Positions 11,606-23,375 of a stretch of DNA of 64,000 nt are shown one piece after another; within the stretch, counting starts at the first letter, position 1, and each line of letters begins with the position of its first letter. The stretch covers positions 44,871,346 through 44,935,345 of the forward strand of contig NC_087064.1 in assembly GCF_963678635.1 (NCBI RefSeq). The letters run 5' to 3'. The stretch comes from Symsagittifera roscoffensis (taxonomy: Eukaryota > Xenacoelomorpha > Acoela > Convolutidae). The position numbers and the translations under genes are program-made. Below the pieces are notes generated by a model. That model was not told the origin of the DNA and did no database searches. It was given only the letters and a program-made list of their open reading frames with translations.

Positions 11606-12290
11606 TACGCTTGCGATAAGCAAGCGTTATCAAATCGGAATGCAACACTTTTTTCGGGTTAACAGTTAGTAGTTGACAAAATCTGTTGAATCACTTGCCG
11701 TTGATATGCCGCTGAATCACTTGACAGCAGTTAATATGCTGTTGACATGCTAAATTTCATGAAAATTCAAAATTAATTTCAGGGTAGCTTCAGTTTTTTA
11801 CATAATCAGTTTTTTTAGGCTCAACTTGTGTGTGCTCACAAATTGTCGGCTTTGTTTCCGCTTCGTACGTTTTGTTCAGTTGCCAATTTGAATTTCAAAT
11901 GTCTTGATTGGCATGTTTGCGTAGAATTTCAGTTTGAAAGAAGCGTATGGGTTTTTTGATTTTCTTTTTTTTGAGACGCTTGGAAAATTTAACTACTTAG
12001 CAAAAATTTAGTTTTTTTTTCTGAAAAACCCTTCTACCGATTTTCAAAAAAAACAAAGGTTTTGGGCAAAGTCCAATTTTTTGAAATTACTCATTTCGTC
12101 CCGCATCTGTAAAGCAAATTCAAAAAAATATCAGATACGTACCTCCAGTTTTAGCTGAGCCCTAGAAGTCCTCCATCGAGACATGGGAAAATTGTGGTTC
12201 ACGTAGTTTTTTTCAACATATTTCATGATTTTTTCTAAGATTGTATAGTATTGCAAATATTGCGAATTTCCGCGTCGCCTCTGTGTGTTC
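11606..12290 (+). repeat. Family A repeat bounded by stem-loops
   Basis: Opens with a near-perfect stem-loop, ACGCTTGCGATAAGCAAGCG, then TATCAAATCGGAA. A decayed 3' stem-loop (TTGCGAATTTCCGCGTCGCC) and CTCTGTGTG close it near 12288. The same left end is found at 49131. Confidence 0.55.
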
Positions 12291-12790
12291 ATAGGCTGAT
12301 GTCCATCAGTTTGGAACGTGATGTTCTGCGACCTGCTTTATTTTTTGTATGTTCCTTATGTACTTGCTTTGAGAGGCAACATTTATTTGTCAACAACAAT
12401 CTAGAATATGGTAAGCTAATTCTATAATCTAACAGAGCTAGATTGGAAGAATTTTGTAGCTTCAATTCGGGCTAGCTGAAAAATTTTTTGTTCTAAATCA
12501 TGTTTTAATAGACCGTTAACTTTTTTTCGAGCGAAAAAGATGTTTGACTCTCGATGAAAAATGGTTGAACTACTGCAGGTTACTGGAAATAGATGATTAA
12601 TTTTTGGGATCCAATTTCCCGCAAAGGGCTTATCATAGGAATGCTACTGGTACTCTTATACCACAAAGCACAAAACAGTTTAGCGAGAAAACAATGAAAG
12701 AAATCGAAATTGAAAGCGTTAATAATTCAGTTACTGTTTTGCGCGGCCGATTGCATGATACACTCATGGCAAACAATTCACTGTGATTTA

Positions 12791-13387
12791 AATTATCCGG
12801 ATAAAAGAATAAAACTTGGAAATTTAAAACGAGTTTTTCTCAAATTGGGTTGACTTTAGACAAAAAATTATGAAGACAAAACTTGCTTAGAATATCAGCT
12901 GAAGTTCATGTCGCAAATATGGGTCCTAAATTTAGCCCCAAAGCTACCCATTTTCGGCTCTTTTTAGTCAATCAAAACTTACGCCAAAGTCTTGGTTCAA
13001 TTGCTGAGAAAAATATATCTAAGTTAGCCTCTTGTATAGGCCAACAAAAATTCACAAGGATATAATCTGCAAAGTTGCCGCAAAACGTCCAAAGTTTGAT
13101 TTTAAATAAAAAGTTGTTACTTAATATAGTAAAAATGACATTTTTGGCTTACAAATGAAAATGAATTTAATTATACAAAACACGATTATACCCTTTTGTT
13201 GGGCTATATAAAAGGACCACTAGTGATTTTTGGGGTTAAATTTTGGACCGGAATTTCGCAAAATAAATTGCACCATGTTATTTCTGCTGAAACTGAGCAA
13301 GTTTTGTCTTCCTGTTTTGTCTAAAGTCAACCCAATTTGAGAAACTTGTTTTAGATTTCAAGTGTTATTCGGTTTGTCCGGATAATA
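12791..13387. mobile_element. Non-coding element with about 120-bp terminal inverted repeats
   Basis: The left arm (12791-12910) begins ATTATCCGGATAAA and the right arm (about 13268-13387) ends TTTGTCCGGATAAT. Inverting the right arm aligns it to the left over about 120 bases, including CTCAAATTGGGTTGACTTTA and GAAGACAAAACTTGCT. The 600-base size and the lack of a transposase frame fit a MITE. Part of the arm resembles an internal block of family B. Confidence 0.75.
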
Positions 13388-13682
13388 CAGCACTGTATTA
13401 AAATACTTTCAAGCTAGAGATTTTTTAACTGGTGATGTTCGAATCCTCGATGAGAGATGTGCCAGTATTACTAAAATATTGATTTTTCTAGGTGTTTGTG
13501 TAAGGTAGTTCAAATTGAGGGCAGTTTTGATGATCAGCTGTAATCTACTCATCATGATATCATTGATTGCTATAGCTTGGACCAGTTGTAAATCCCGGCT
13601 CATACTGAATGACGGGATTTGATGTGATGTATTCTTTGATGTATTGTTTGACATGCAACTTTGATGTATTCTAGATATTGAA

Positions 13683-16600
13683 ATGAAGCTAAGCTGCTCA
13701 TTGTTCGTCCTCATATTTGCGAGTGCCCTGTGTGGCTTAACGTTCTCCCAAACCGGCGAAGACGCACATTCTCAGCCAGACGCAGAATCCAACAGCGGGA
13801 TTATTGTGCCGGAAGTATTGGGTGACTCACACCAAAGGACTGTCAATGAGTCAGTGACGAGTGGGAGCCATAACTCGTCGGGAAGTGTTCTCCACGCAAC
13901 TCCCCATGACAGCGAAGAGAACAAAAAGCCGAACTATCGAAATCCCTTCAGCTACGAGCCGAAGACTTTTGTCTTTGTGGTGATTTTTGTGGGGGCATTG
14001 CTGATGATGGTATTTGTTGGTAAGTGATAGTTCCTAAGCTGACTCTTAAAAAAACTCATCAAAAACTGACTTGATTCTGAGCAGGGACGGATTTAGGGGG
14101 GAACGGACGCCCCCCCCCCCCCCCCCCCCCCCCTCCCCCAAGGGATTCAACCCCCTGCCGACCCAAAGGGTCCCCCCCTTTGATATTTTTTCAGAAATCC
14201 ATTTTTGGCCGACCGATCCTAAAATTTTTCTAAAGGCGCCTTGGGCGCCAATATATACTAACTTTGAGGGGGAGCGCGCGCGAAAAAAAACGCGCAAAAG
14301 TGCCCTGATTCTGAGAATTCGTTTTCGATGACATAAAGGTGCGTTATTGAACATGCGCCTGGATTTACCGCACTTGAAACTCAAGAATTTAGCTTTGATA
14401 TCAGTAATTTTAGCGTAGAAATCGTTGAAAAAAGGAGAACGAATTTTTGGAGTCCATTTTTCCATGGAGAAGTTGTAGTCACTCAGAAGGAACAGTTATA
14501 TCAATTTAACTTGTCAGCAAATATAATTGTTTTCTTTAGTGGGGAGTGTGGTGTTCACAAGAACATGGCTATGTCCCCGTTACGCCCAGTGGTACGAGTC
14601 CCACCCCCAATGCAGGAGATATCTGCCCAAGATGCGTGTGGGCAGGAGGAAGGGGGAGTCGGGCAGGGGGAGGAGACGCCGACAGCCGAGTGCAACCGAG
14701 AGCCATCTGGAACTGCCCAAAGTGAGTAGTGAACAATATTGATCAACTATGTATTCGGGCCCAGCATTGTGTTGTGTTTTCAATGAGTTTTTTCGTATAC
14801 TAGCTAAAATGAGTCGGCTCTTTAAATTGAGGCATGTTAGTTGGTGAATTTCTTTTTTTTTCAGATTGACTGCGTCATAATTGGCGTGCGTCACTTAGCA
14901 ATTATGTAGACTGAAAGTTTTTTTCATTCAGCTTTTCCTAGTAGCCTTATCGGTAATATTTTTGCTTGTGTATGCGAAGTGCAACTTTGCCTCTGTGTTA
15001 ATAATTACATTCGCAAAAATTTTGCACCCTATTTAAAAATTGCATATTCCTATAAATGAAGAAGTGATTTTTTCAATGTTTTTTTAAGGAAAAATCTTAA
15101 AATGGTCTAATAACAAAAGCGCATATACTTAATTTGTGCTCTAATAACAAATACATAAATGCTTTTATCACTAAACTTAGGTATATATGGACTTTTTTAG
15201 AATCGCTGAACCTAGTTGAGACGCTTATATAGATACTGATGATTTTTTTCCATAAAAATTTATTTTATTTTTGTTTTGTTGAAAGGAAAGCAAACTCCAC
15301 TATCGAACAGTAAAATGTAAAGGTTGCGAAAAATTGAATTACTATTTTCGAAAATGGAATTTAATTATCAGATTTCTTGGCAATTTAAAAATTTTGCTTA
15401 TTGATCCAGTTTTCTCAAATTTGCTTAATTTTACCAAGTAATCACCAAAAATAAATTCTTCGCGAAATTCAAAGAGCTTTAAAGGCGTGTATTTTTTCTT
15501 TAAAATTCAAAAGTTGAAGTTTTTATGAAGTCAGTTTTTTTCTGTTTCCTTGCGATCATTACTCTTTTCCAATGTCAGTTGGCTATGTTCATTTATTTAA
15601 GTCGTGTGGTTTCTGTTCCGACCTCTGAAAGTGGGAAAGAACTTAGTATTTGATATGTCTCATTTTTTCCCACGCAAAATCAGGTACGACAAATAATCAT
15701 CAAGATTAGGTTGAGCGATGCATCATATTAAAGACCTTTACCCTCGAACGACATGAAAAATGCTTTAAAAAATTCTGTGTCGAGCAAGATCGAGTTTTTT
15801 TTGCTTTTCATTATAATTTTGATCGACTTGAGTGAGAGAGTAACGCAAAAAATTTTTAGCTGTAAAATACTTAGTTCTTAGATGTTGAAAACTAGTTTTT
15901 GAAGCTCAATGTAGTGCTTCACAGCACTAAGAGTTGCAAAAATTTTCTTAAAAATTCTCATACAAATACTGTTTTTGTTTGTCGATATTATGCATCAAAG
16001 AAAACGATTTGTCCGCTTGTTTCGAGTTTGTATAATGAGCTTTTATCAATCATAAGTATCTTAGAGAATGGCGCGTTTAGAGAATGACAAGTTTTTACAG
16101 ACAATCTTTTACACCTGAAGACCGTTATAGTTTTGTATCACAAGTGGTGCGAAGCTCTGCTTAGCCTGTGTTTTTGCAACAATACCTGTAATCAATTAAG
16201 TTTCTCAATGCTCAAACTACTTGGAGTTTATCTGCTCAAACTATCCACAAAAAAAAGATTTTTTTTTACGGTGTTCGGAACTTTCTGTGCTTTTTGAACA
16301 GCGACCGGTAATCCTTGTCAAGTTTCTTTTTTTTCCGGAAAATGTCTTAACATATATAAACGCTCAACATTTTGTTTTAGCCTTTTAAATTGTCTTCTCA
16401 CTCGTTGATTGGAAAGCAAATTACAAATGTGCAAATAGCGCTAAAATTAAAATCAGTTTCAAAAGCATTATAGTTTAAGATTTCTCAGCGAAGTAGAAGC
16501 TTATCGGGAGTTTCATGAATCTACTGATCAAACTTTTCATGATGAAATGAACGCCATAATATTTTCTCACATTGGCGTTCGTTTCTTAAAAAAAGTGCCA

Positions 16601-17629
16601 ATCATAACAAATTGTCTGAAATTTAAAGTTAAAAAGTCTTGTTTTTTGAACTCATCAGCGTTTTTCACACTGCATGGTGACTTTTTCTGGTAAAAAAGTG
16701 GCAAAAGTGAAGAGTACTAACATTTATTTACCGTTGAACTAAAGAAAGCACGCAATGAAGATTTTCAGACCAAACGTTTTCTAGTTTGATCAGATTTCTG
16801 ATATTATGTAAATTAGGTCTACGAAATATTGAAAAATGAACTTGCCGATCAAGTAAGAGTCATGGATAATTATCTAAGCGCAGTCTCAATCAGCGCTCAA
16901 ATTTTGCTTCATCTCAAGCTGCACTTTTGTTTTGCTTTGCTTAAGACAGGCGTCGAAATTGTGCAAGTATGTGTTTCTTCAAAAATACAACTGATTAATC
17001 ATCACCAACTGGAAAATATGTAAAATCTGTACTACTGAATTTATTGAACCAAATTTATTGAATTTTAATGGCCATTCCTTGTAACAAAAAAATCTGCAAA
17101 TTGAAATAGTAGTTGATTTTGATGTCCTAATGTAAACAGAATCATCGATGAGTGGATGTTCGTAATATACTACAGCTACTTTTGGCAGTGAATTCTATTT
17201 CTTTTATCTTCTGTTTTTCGATTAGTAATTAACTGTTGCGACCGGTTTCGTAGTAAACGTTCTATGGTATCATCACTTGGCATTACTGTTATTCGTATTG
17301 TTAATTAGCTAGTTTAAATAGATTTTCTTTGTTTGCAGCAAGACTCATTGGACAACATTACGGTGGAGATAGACAACGAGTCCTTCTTGGCTAGTCTCGA
17401 GAATGTCAACTTCTCCCTCACGCCTCCCTCGGTCAGACGTAATTTCGGACCCCCTCCGCCCTCTCTTTACTCACACCACCTGAACAAGACGAACAACTCC
17501 ATGACAGTGGCAGCCCCCCACCAGAGCAAGAACAAACACAGGTACGGGGTGTCAAACCCTTCTACAAGGAACTCTGGTGGGGGTGGTGGAGGAGGTATCG
17601 ACAGTGACAGGGACAGTCTCTACTTGTAA
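13683..17629 (+). CDS. Predicted single-pass type I membrane protein, unrecognised
   Basis: Three exons with matching phases: 13683-14019 (ends phase 1), 14540-14721 (ends phase 0) and 17339-17629, for 269 residues. Residues 1-22 form a signal peptide (hydrophobic LFVLIFASALCGLTF). About 70 polar residues follow with N-glycosylation sequons at NES 55 and NSS 64. A transmembrane helix spans about 95-118 (FVFVVIFVGALLMMVFV, completed by exon 2). The cytoplasmic part starts with a Cys/Trp/Arg-rich segment (TRTWLCPRYAQWYESHPQC), a very basic run, then a Pro-rich region, a seven-glycine run, and the C-terminus DSLYL, which could bind a class II PDZ domain. Donors are GTAAGT and GTGAGT. An acceptor AG at 13673-13674 leaves 8 nt to the ATG. 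I do not recognise a family and assign no function. Exon joins rest on splice sites and phase only. Confidence 0.7.
14083..14330 (+). repeat. Poly-C tract within a decayed repeat, in intron 1 of the membrane-protein gene
   Basis: The segment begins CAGGGACGGATTTAGGGGGG, a start seen in some hAT-type MITEs, and contains an uninterrupted C run of over 20 bases near 14110-14132. No matching right end is visible before the exon at 14540, so the element is truncated or mis-guessed. The polyproline/polyglycine frames here are artefacts of the homopolymer. Confidence 0.5.
14780..15000 (+). repeat. Family A sub-repeat, shared with 41310-41520
   Basis: About 200 bases match a second copy at 41310-41520 in the same orientation: words such as ACTAGCTAAAATG, CATAATTGGCGTGCGTCACTT and TTTGCTTGTGTATGCG. 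It ends with the family's TTTGCCTCTGTGTT. It is intronic and non-coding. Confidence 0.6.
15198..15566 (+). mobile_element. MITE-like element (family B), about 370 bp
   Basis: Left end AGAATCGCTGAACC is worn; right end CGATCATTACTCTT (15553-15566) is well kept. It has the internal family blocks CAAACTCCACTATCGAACAG and TATTGATCCAGTTTTCTCAA. It lies in intron 2 of the membrane-protein gene. Confidence 0.6.
15567..17338 (+). other. Rest of intron 2 of the membrane-protein gene
   Basis: Contains a decayed family A stem-loop at about 16140-16175 (GTGGTGCGAAGCTCTGCTTA) and weak family B remnants at about 16320-16720. The short open frames at 15899 and 16829 have no splice support or protein-like composition. 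Acceptor TTTGCAG at 17338 ends the intron. Confidence 0.45.
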
Positions 17630-18748
17630 CTCAAAATGCAATGTATGACAGAATTGGAAACGAAATTGACATTGAAGACTAATCCGTTCTGCACCGAGAA
17701 TTACTCATAATTTGAATGTTTAGATTAGATCCTTATTGTTTGGTGTAATTTCTATCGCGTCGCTTATTGAAATCGATATTTACAACCGGTGATTTGGGAA
17801 TCAAAACATTTTTGTTTCTTGTTTTCTTGCTCTCAATTCATCGCGGAAAACCTCAGGAGTTCTTTTTCTCTAAATTTGCGCAATAACAGATGTAATATTC
17901 ATCATCAAGCTAAATGGTGTTTTTTAATTTCAGAGCGAATTTTGTAAAGCTATAAGTTCTCTAAGCAACTCTTTTATGGATTGCCCTTGAATTGATGCAA
18001 TTTTTTGAAGAATATGTTAGCTTTTGCTTTTTCTGAACCAATACTCTCCCAGTTATTATGATTATCTCAGTAAAGGTGACCATTAAAGCTATAAAACTGG
18101 ACATCACAGACTGCCTGTAGACAGTCGTGCGCCTCTCGCATCTAAAGTTATTTCAAAACCTAATTTTGAAGGAGTTGAAAAAGATGTTTCAATCTCTCTT
18201 GATTTGATATAACTGGGAAATGCTTCTGAAATAAATTAATCTCATTCCAACATTTATTGACATTAACTGTAATTGAAATAGAAAATTACTCAATTTAGTA
18301 TAGTTTCTTTGAACATAAATAGATATTTTGCGTACTTCGTCATTTTTAGAGGAAATAGATGAGTCATTTATGAAATGAAGCAGCAATTTTTGGTCCAGAT
18401 GAGATTTCGTAAGTTTTCTAGAGATGCGAATGGATTAAATTGAATTTTTCGTGCGAGGCCAGAAATGTCAGTCCGTATAGAAACTTAAAAATTAATTTGA
18501 AAAACGTATGTGGGCCAGCTCAATAAAGGGACCTGAAAAGATTAGAAAAACCGCATTGAAGCAACCGAAAGTTTCGCTATTGGCACAGATCGCGGTTGAT
18601 ATATTTTTTAGAATCACACAGACTCGACTAATGGGCAAAAGAAAGTATGAAGAATGAAAATTCGACGTGAATAATGTTACTGAGGGTTTAAGGTAGTAGG
18701 GTAGTAGATTTTGCATCGGTTCAGAACGTGGTTGCATTTTTCTTTCAG
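17630..18748 (+). other. Intergenic, membrane protein to XTBD gene
   Basis: About 1.1 kb without a gene I can support. It ends with a strong TTTTCTTTCAG acceptor at 18748, placed 23 nt before the next ATG. Confidence 0.4.
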
Positions 18749-18771
18749 ATATATTTTGAGTGGTTGCAGTT

Positions 18772-19444
18772 ATGATGATGAACAAGCATGGCTTCGTGGC
18801 CCCAGTACGCAAGCCAGTTGAGAGTGTGGATGAGCTGAGGAAGATATGGGAGAGTGAGCGTGAGTGGGTGTCCAGGAGGAAGTTCCTCAACAGACACTGG
18901 GGCACCATGCACCCCTTCGAGCTGGACTCCCTCTCGTCTGTCTGGCTCAACCACCTCGTCCTTGGATGCAGGTCAATTACCCTTCCAAACTTCTCCTTAG
19001 TATTTGCTAATGCGCATCATTTTGTTGCATCGCCGTTCTAACTGAATTCTCAATATTACTGCTAGGTAAAATTGAAGCGTATCTTGTGCTATTTTTAGGT
19101 ACCCAAAAGCAACAATTGAACGCGTTAAAGAGCTTGCGGAGGGTCTATCAGTCGATAATTTAGTGCTTCTAAGAGGAGCTCCGAAAACGTTTGTGAAAGG
19201 CAGCGACAACAACGAAGAAGCAGAGGATGATGATGACGACATCAGAGAAGTCGCATCGTATCCGAAGCCCCCGGAACCTCCGAAGTCTCTCGTGGGAATG
19301 AATCCATTCAAAAAGAGGAAGCTAGAAGCAGCAGGAACAGCCTCCTCGACATCTTCTTTTAGTGCCGATTCCCAGCAGTCGAATCCCTCTCCTCCAGACA
19401 ATTCAAATCGACCATTTGCCAAAGCCTTCTCAAGTAGCAGATGA
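18772..19444 (+). CDS. XTBD (XRN2-binding) domain protein, CDKN2AIPNL/CDKN2AIP-like
   Basis: Two exons, 18772-18971 and 19099-19444, joined across a 127-base intron (donor CAG|GTCAAT, acceptor TTTTTAG), giving 181 residues. Residues about 15-90 form an XTBD: ESEREWVSRRKFLNRH, LDSLSSVWLNHLVLGCRYPK across the splice site, and ERVKELAEGL. This matches the W..R..FL and S.VW.NHLFLGC signatures of CDKN2AIP, CDKN2AIPNL and NKRF. That domain docks the nuclear 5'-3' exoribonuclease XRN2. The remainder is disordered: an acidic run (EEAEDDDDD), a Pro-rich stretch and a likely nuclear signal (NPFKKRKLE). It is longer than CDKN2AIPNL (about 116 residues) and lacks the long dsRNA-binding tail of CDKN2AIP, so I give no symbol. 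An in-frame stop at 18757 fixes the start at 18772 or one of the next two ATGs. Confidence 0.85.
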
Positions 19445-19777
19445 TTTTAGGATATCGGGTCAATGTAGTAAAGAAACCTGCTGGATCCGTCTGAATTTAG
19501 AATCTGAGAGCATGTTCGATTGGTTGTTTAATGAATGTTGGAAATAGAACGAGGGTGCTTTTCAAATTCATGATAAAAAACTATCTGTTAAACTATCATT
19601 ATTGTGATGTCTTGATGTTTTTTAGTAATTTTTGTTTTTCGATTAAATGCTAATAAATGTCAGTGTTGAGCACGAATTTTTCTTGGGGTATATATCTATT
19701 TCATATAACATTAATTATGCAATGTTCAGGGTAACGAATATGTCTTAAAGGTCTAATTTTGATTTCAGACTCGCAAA

Positions 19778-20113
19778 ATGGTCCAGAGATTGTGTTATAG
19801 ACGTAAGAACCATTACAACACTAAGTCCAACAAACGGCGACTGGTGAAAACTCCGGGAAACAAGTTGGTGTACTTGCACAGAAACAAGCAAGGCCGAGTG
19901 CCCAGGTGTCCCGTGACGAAGCAGAAGCTGCACGGCATCAAACCCGCCAGACCTGGAGAAAAGTCGAGAATTGCGAAGAAGAACAGAACCATCACGAGGC
20001 CTTACGGTGGTGTGTTGAGCTGCAAGGCTGTGCAGAACAAGATTCTGAGAGCGTATCTGCAAGAGGAGATGAAAAATGTGAAGAAGTACCTGCAGGCAAA
20101 GAAGAAGAAGTAA
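19778..20113 (+). CDS. RPL34: 60S ribosomal protein L34 (eL34)
   Basis: Single coding exon of 111 residues, starting MVQRLCYRRKNHYNTKSNKR and containing KTPGNKLVYLH, LHGIKPARP, TRPYGGVLS and a Lys-rich tail. These are hallmark segments of eL34, a component of the large ribosomal subunit. The CxxC pairs that bind zinc in human and fly eL34 are lost: the first reads CPVT and the second region reads SCKAV. Plant eL34 also has CPVT, so this is a known type of variation. Acceptor AG at 19767-19768 leaves 9 nt (ACTCGCAAA) before the ATG, so the 5' end is either cis-spliced from an unseen leader exon or trans-spliced. The gene starts only 333 bases after the XTBD stop codon, on the same strand. Confidence 0.95.
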   Translation: MVQRLCYRRKNHYNTKSNKRRLVKTPGNKLVYLHRNKQGRVPRCPVTKQKLHGIKPARPGEKSRIAKKNRTITRPYGGVLSCKAVQNKILRAYLQEEMKNVKKYLQAKKKK

Positions 20114-23100
20114 ACTCTTTCTCTTCAGTGTTTCGCCACTTGAGTGTTTATTCCACATGAGTTGATTGCCTTGTCTGAATGCTGTTATAGATATTGAGAC
20201 TGGCAGAAATTGATTTTTGTGACGAAATAAGTTTTTCGATATTTGTGTTAAGAAGGGAAATTTTAAAAGTATACAGAATAAGATTGGAGGAACGATTGGG
20301 TGACAAGGAAATGTGGATTCACCAAATGAACATGACATCTTCTGAGATTCCTTAAGCGCGATAAGAAGATTTGAAAGCGCTGAAATCATTGTATATGAGA
20401 TCTTCACGATAGACAATATTATCGGCCTCTGTGACGATAATTTTTTTGTATTATTTAATGGTTCCTGTATTTCAACATCAAAATCCAAGATGCAAGCTTT
20501 CATGAGGCCGTATTATCAATTTCCCAGTTCGTTTTTTTGGGAAACTGACACACCGACAATAAGAAAATTTTTACGGTAAGCAATAATTGGTCGCAGAGAA
20601 TTTTGCCTGATAATTATATAAATATATATGATAGAACAAAAATTGATTTGAGAATGCTCTGCAACGTGTATTTAGCTAGCAAAGTTAGTTCTTTTAAATG
20701 GTTTGTTTTTTACAATAAAAGGTATTTTGGGTTGTTTTGTGCTGTTTGGTTCGTTCAAGGTTGAGTTGAAAAGTACACAAAAAAGCATGAACTTTTTAAA
20801 AATATTTTTGCCTATAGTTTTCAATATACTATATCGTGGTGTAGTTTTCAATCACTGATGTTTTCAATCAAGAAATGAAGCTTGCTTTTTATTGAACCTT
20901 AACAACTTCCCGGCTCCTTACTAGTTGGTCTAGATGTAATGCGGTTGCCTGGGTACTATTAGATCTGGGCCGAGACCCGGCCAGACCTTTTTTTCAGTGA
21001 AGTTGAAGTGCAAGTTTTTCCGGGAGAGTAAATTGTCGGTTTTTCTTTAGTCAACGTATGTTTTTTCCGCTTAGTTGCCAAATCACGGATTTTTCTTGAG
21101 CTGTCAGCTATTTTCACTGTAGTTGCAACTTTTGTTGCTTAATGCTTGTAATTTGTTTAATGCTTAACTTACTAGCCCTGACTAAGTACATTTCTGTTTG
21201 TATTTTTCGCGTAAAACTTATTTCAGCCTAAATATTTTCGACGTATGTTTATTTGGATTAGTCTTTTGAAAGGAAAACTATTTTATAACCATTTTTAAGG
21301 TTTTTTGTTTTCGGCTCTATGGGCATTTACCTACATAATGTCAAATTAGTGGCGGCTCGTTCAATCCTTAAACCTTTTTAGAGCTTGTAGTTGTGTCTCG
21401 ACTGTTTTTCTGATACTCAGAATTTTTGATTTCATTTTTTTTTCAATTTAGTTAATTTCTTGTCATTCTCTATTCGGCAGCCTGGTTTATATCGCAAGTA
21501 ACACAGCACTGCTTTTTCTTTGTGCTTCAGACGACATTCACAATGGATCAAAAATCAGTATTCAGATTTTTCTGTTCCTATTCTCTTTTTACCGTTGTCT
21601 GTTCGGTTACCTCATTCGGTTTATACACAAATGCCGCGTAGTGTCCTATTACGGAGGTAATTTTTTCTAACCCGAGTCGCAAATAAATGCGAATATAAAA
21701 ACAAAATTTCTTTGCTTTAGCTGCTTTGCATTATATCCTTTTATCTCGTTTGTTGGTGGCTTACCTTTGAATATTGTGAGGCGGCCATGGCGTAAATGCT
21801 TGGACTTGTGGCTATTAATTTCCGGATGGGCAGTTTTTTTGTTTTTTCTTTTTTCTATTCACTTTTTGACCGTTTTAGAGCTACTTTTTGCCGTTTTTCG
21901 CTGTTGTTTGCGAGTTGCACCTTCGCCTCTACTTAAGATTTTTACAAATGATATGAGAAATAATAAAAAAAAAGATACGACTTTTTTAAAGATGTATTTG
22001 AAAACAGAATTAAGATGAAACAAGAGTAGCCTGCTGCTGTGCAATTAACACAGTGTTCCGACCACTTTTTAAAACTATATTTTGTTTTTAAAAAAATCTA
22101 TCATTTTTTGGGCGGTGTGTGATAAAAGGATCTGAACAGAAGCCTGAAGTTTAGGTATATTTGACAGTCATAAATTAATATGACTAAGAAAACAAAAGAA
22201 AACGTCAAATTTAAATTCCTTGAAGTAAAAAAACGCTGAGTTTTTTTATCATCAAGAATTACTCGGTATCTTGGTTCATATTGAATTAAAAAATTTCTTA
22301 GCGTCTCCTGCTCACTTAGCCTGGTGGTATCGAATAGGACTGGGACAGCAAAGGTTCTGGTTTGAATCTGTCTAGGATTACGTCTCGAAAAAAAATTGTC
22401 GGCTTAAAATTTTTCTGCTTATTTTATGCTTTTTTAGTGGCTACAGTGCAGCTTTCATTGTAATTGCTTTCTAAGTTTTCATTGGCTCCTGCATGTTATA
22501 ATTCTACTAGCCTTGACTTCGTATACGTTTCTTTTGTTTTTTTTGCTCAAAAAATTTTCGGCCGAAATGATTTCGTCTTATACTTTATCGGCTTACTAGT
22601 CTAATTATGGGTCGTTCGAGGGGACCATAATTTGTATGCTTTCCTCCGGACCGCACAAGACGTTCAAAATCTCGAATAAAAATTATAGTTCAAAGTTTTT
22701 CATGACAAAGTTTTATTTTCGCTCGATAATTGCTTTCGAATTTTTATAAAACACCGTCGAATGTGTTTCTGGGCGTGTTTTTCGCAAATAAAACTTCATT
22801 CCAGACAACATTTTGAAATTTTTAGTTTGGTTTTTTCAAATTTTTTTTCCATTTTTTTGGACTTAGGGGCTCTTTTTTCCTGTTTGCTAGCTTGCAGTAT
22901 TATTTTTGGTATCGCAAGTGATGCCATCTGTGTAAAAAAATGTAAAAGATATCACACTCTCTATGTGCAAGTTCTGTCGTAAATGAGATAAGAAGTGAGC
23001 AACGAGTAATGAAGAGAAAAATCTAATTTTTTATTGATGCTTAACTCACAACAGTAAGAGTTTCATTATTGTGTATGAGCAGTCAATCTGGTACGATGTT

Positions 23101-23313
23101 TTTGAGTTACCTGTTTTTTCGAAGTGAACCCGAAGTTGCTTCTCACTTTTCGAAGCTGTTAAATGCATTTTATTACTCAAGCAAACGTTTGTGTTAAATT
23201 TTTTGTTTTTTCCAGCCTAGCTGGCAAAAAGTGTAATCTACTTTTTATTGAATTTCAATATATATGTGTGCTGATTTAGTGGTATTTCAAGATTGAGTTG
23301 AATGTGTTTTAAT
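20114..23313 (+). other. Intergenic repeats with tRNA-like heads
   Basis: No gene found. tRNA-like heads occur at about 20925-20995 and 22310-22385 (A-box-like AGCCTGGTGGTA, B-box-like GGTTTGAATCTG). A decayed family A end lies at 21895-21935 (TTGCGAGTTGCACCTTCGCC). A segment near 22430-22960 repeats, in diverged form, the sequence at 5240-5660, including TTTTCATTGTAATTGCTTT and the block before the stem-loop. Confidence 0.5.
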
Positions 23314-23375
23314 TTTGTTGTTGTTGTTGGGGATTCACAGCACTGCTGTTGGGATTCTTGGTCCCGGCGTCTTCT

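Noticed and set aside
14071-14465. Polyproline and polyglycine open frames
   Set aside because: They are produced by the poly-C tract inside an intron and have no splice or homology support.
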